The notes beneath the pieces were generated by a model. The model did not search any database. It was not told where the DNA came from and saw only the letters and a list, made by a program, of their open reading frames with translations. Positions 63,181 to 64,000 of a DNA stretch of 64,000 nt are shown here, in pieces. The first letter of the stretch is position 1. Each line of letters opens with the position of its first letter. Source of the stretch: Mycobacterium sp. URHB0044 (GTDB lineage: Bacteria; Actinomycetota; Actinomycetes; Mycobacteriales; Mycobacteriaceae); assembly GCF_000620625.1 (NCBI RefSeq), contig NZ_JIAW01000009.1:186001-250000 (forward strand), in the 5' to 3' direction. The position numbers and the translations under genes are program-made.

Positions 63181-64000
63181 CGCGCCCGGACGCTCATCAG
63201 GTGATCGCGGCCGTCATCGACCCCGGTTCGTGGACGTCGTGGGACGGCGCGCTGCCCGACGTGGAGGCAAGCCCCGACTACGCCGACGAACTTTCATGCG
63301 CGCGAACCAAGACGGGCCTCGACGAATCGGTGATCACCGGCGCGGCGACGATACGTGGCCACCGGGTAGCGATGGTCGTCTGTGAGTTCGGCTTTCTCGG
63401 CGGATCGATTGGCCTGGCCGCCGGCCATCGGCTCACCGAAGCGATCCGCCGGGCCACCGCCGAGCGGCTTCCCTTGCTGGCCCTGCCGACCTCGGGCGGC
63501 ACCCGCATGCAGGAAGGCACGCGGGCGTTCCTGCAGATGGTGCGGATCACGGCGGCCGTCACCCGTCACAAGGCGGCACGTCTGCCCTACCTCGTCTACT
63601 TGCGCCACCCGACGACCGGCGGCGTGTTCGCGTCGTGGGGGTCGCTCGGGCACGTCACGTTCGCCGAACCGGGCGCGTTGATCGGCTTCTTGGGCCCGCG
63701 GGTGTACGAGGCACTCTATGGCGAACCGTTTCCCACGGGTGTGCAGACCTCCGAAAACCTCTACGACTGCGGACTGATCGACGCGGTGACGCCCCTCCCC
63801 GAGCTTGCCGGCATGGTGGACCGTGCTCTGTCCATCGTCGCGCGTCCGCCTCGTCCGATGCCCCCGCCGGCTCCCGTTGCCTCGTCTTCGGTGGATACCC
63901 CGGCATGGGATTCGGTGCTGGCCTCGCGCCATCCCGAGCGGCCAGGTATTCGCCAGCTTCTCCATCACGCAGCAGCGGACGTGTTGGCGCTCAATGGAAC
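63177..64000 (+). CDS. Acyl-CoA carboxyltransferase/decarboxylase-like protein, 3' end missing
   Basis: The gene runs off the window; 274 codons are visible. The protein has the crotonase-like carboxyltransferase fold: CEFGFLGGSIGLAAGHRL near residue 65, LALPTSGGTRMQEGTRAFLQM near 100 (oxyanion-hole Gly pair), and HPTTGGVFASWGSLGHV near 145, followed by PGALIGFLGPRVYEAL. It resembles AccD and malonate-decarboxylase beta subunits, but lacks the AccD Cys4 zinc finger. Coupling to a CoA-transferase and absence of a visible biotin carboxylase suggest a biotin-independent decarboxylase of malonyl-CoA or similar (inference). An AccA-like half may follow beyond the edge. Confidence 0.78.
   Translation, partial: MTRPDAHQVIAAVIDPGSWTSWDGALPDVEASPDYADELSCARTKTGLDESVITGAATIRGHRVAMVVCEFGFLGGSIGLAAGHRLTEAIRRATAERLPLLALPTSGGTRMQEGTRAFLQMVRITAAVTRHKAARLPYLVYLRHPTTGGVFASWGSLGHVTFAEPGALIGFLGPRVYEALYGEPFPTGVQTSENLYDCGLIDAVTPLPELAGMVDRALSIVARPPRPMPPPAPVASSSVDTPAWDSVLASRHPERPGIRQLLHHAAADVLALNG

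Overview
The window is high-GC actinobacterial DNA that reads as a fast-growing mycobacterium of the Mycolicibacterium type. The evidence is four IdeR-like iron boxes, frequent GTG and TTG starts, ATGA and GTGA overlaps between genes, a PknB-type kinase with four PASTA repeats, and above all a complete exochelin-type siderophore locus. I found no tRNA, rRNA, CRISPR array, insertion sequence or phage gene. No gene-free stretch exceeds about 260 bp.

Left arm (1-16150). After the 3' end of a zinc alcohol dehydrogenase gene come a two-domain AsnC/Lrp regulator and a co-directed set: NTF2-like protein, NCS1 permease, agmatinase/guanidinobutyrase-type ureohydrolase, ThDP decarboxylase-like enzyme and sodium/solute symporter. 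I infer uptake and breakdown of a guanidino compound. Next are a GpdQ-like phosphodiesterase, a lipoprotein, fmdB-fmdA (formamidase), a DUF309 protein, a LigD-type primase-polymerase, a PknB-like kinase away from its usual pknA/rodA/pbpA neighbours, a small membrane protein, galU and a low-affinity iron permease-like protein.

Minus-strand block (16157-22217). A GH8 endoglucanase, a large membrane glycosyltransferase, a cellulose-synthase-like GT2 and a Thr/Pro-rich lipoprotein look like an exopolysaccharide unit.

Exochelin locus (22359-56729). The parts fit one pathway. PanD makes beta-alanine, an ornithine N5-hydroxylase makes hydroxyornithine and FxbA formylates it. A 7,556-residue six-module NRPS with an MbtH partner assembles the peptide, and an asymmetric pair of ABC half-exporters probably secretes it. 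FxuD, two FecCD-type permeases and an ATPase take the ferric form back up, and a siderophore-interacting flavoprotein probably releases the iron. Adenylation codes read by eye give D-fhOrn, beta-Ala, D-hOrn, D-allo-Thr, L-hOrn, which is the order in exochelin MS, followed by a sixth module of unknown substrate. Four IdeR-like boxes precede the transcription units.

Right arm (56736-64000). It holds a small conserved protein, a D-amino-acid oxidase, an atypical SDR with a zinc ribbon, and a GntR/FadR-controlled set of a MatC-like dicarboxylate carrier, a class III CoA-transferase and a carboxyltransferase cut by the window end. I infer malonate or dicarboxylate use through a CoA thioester.
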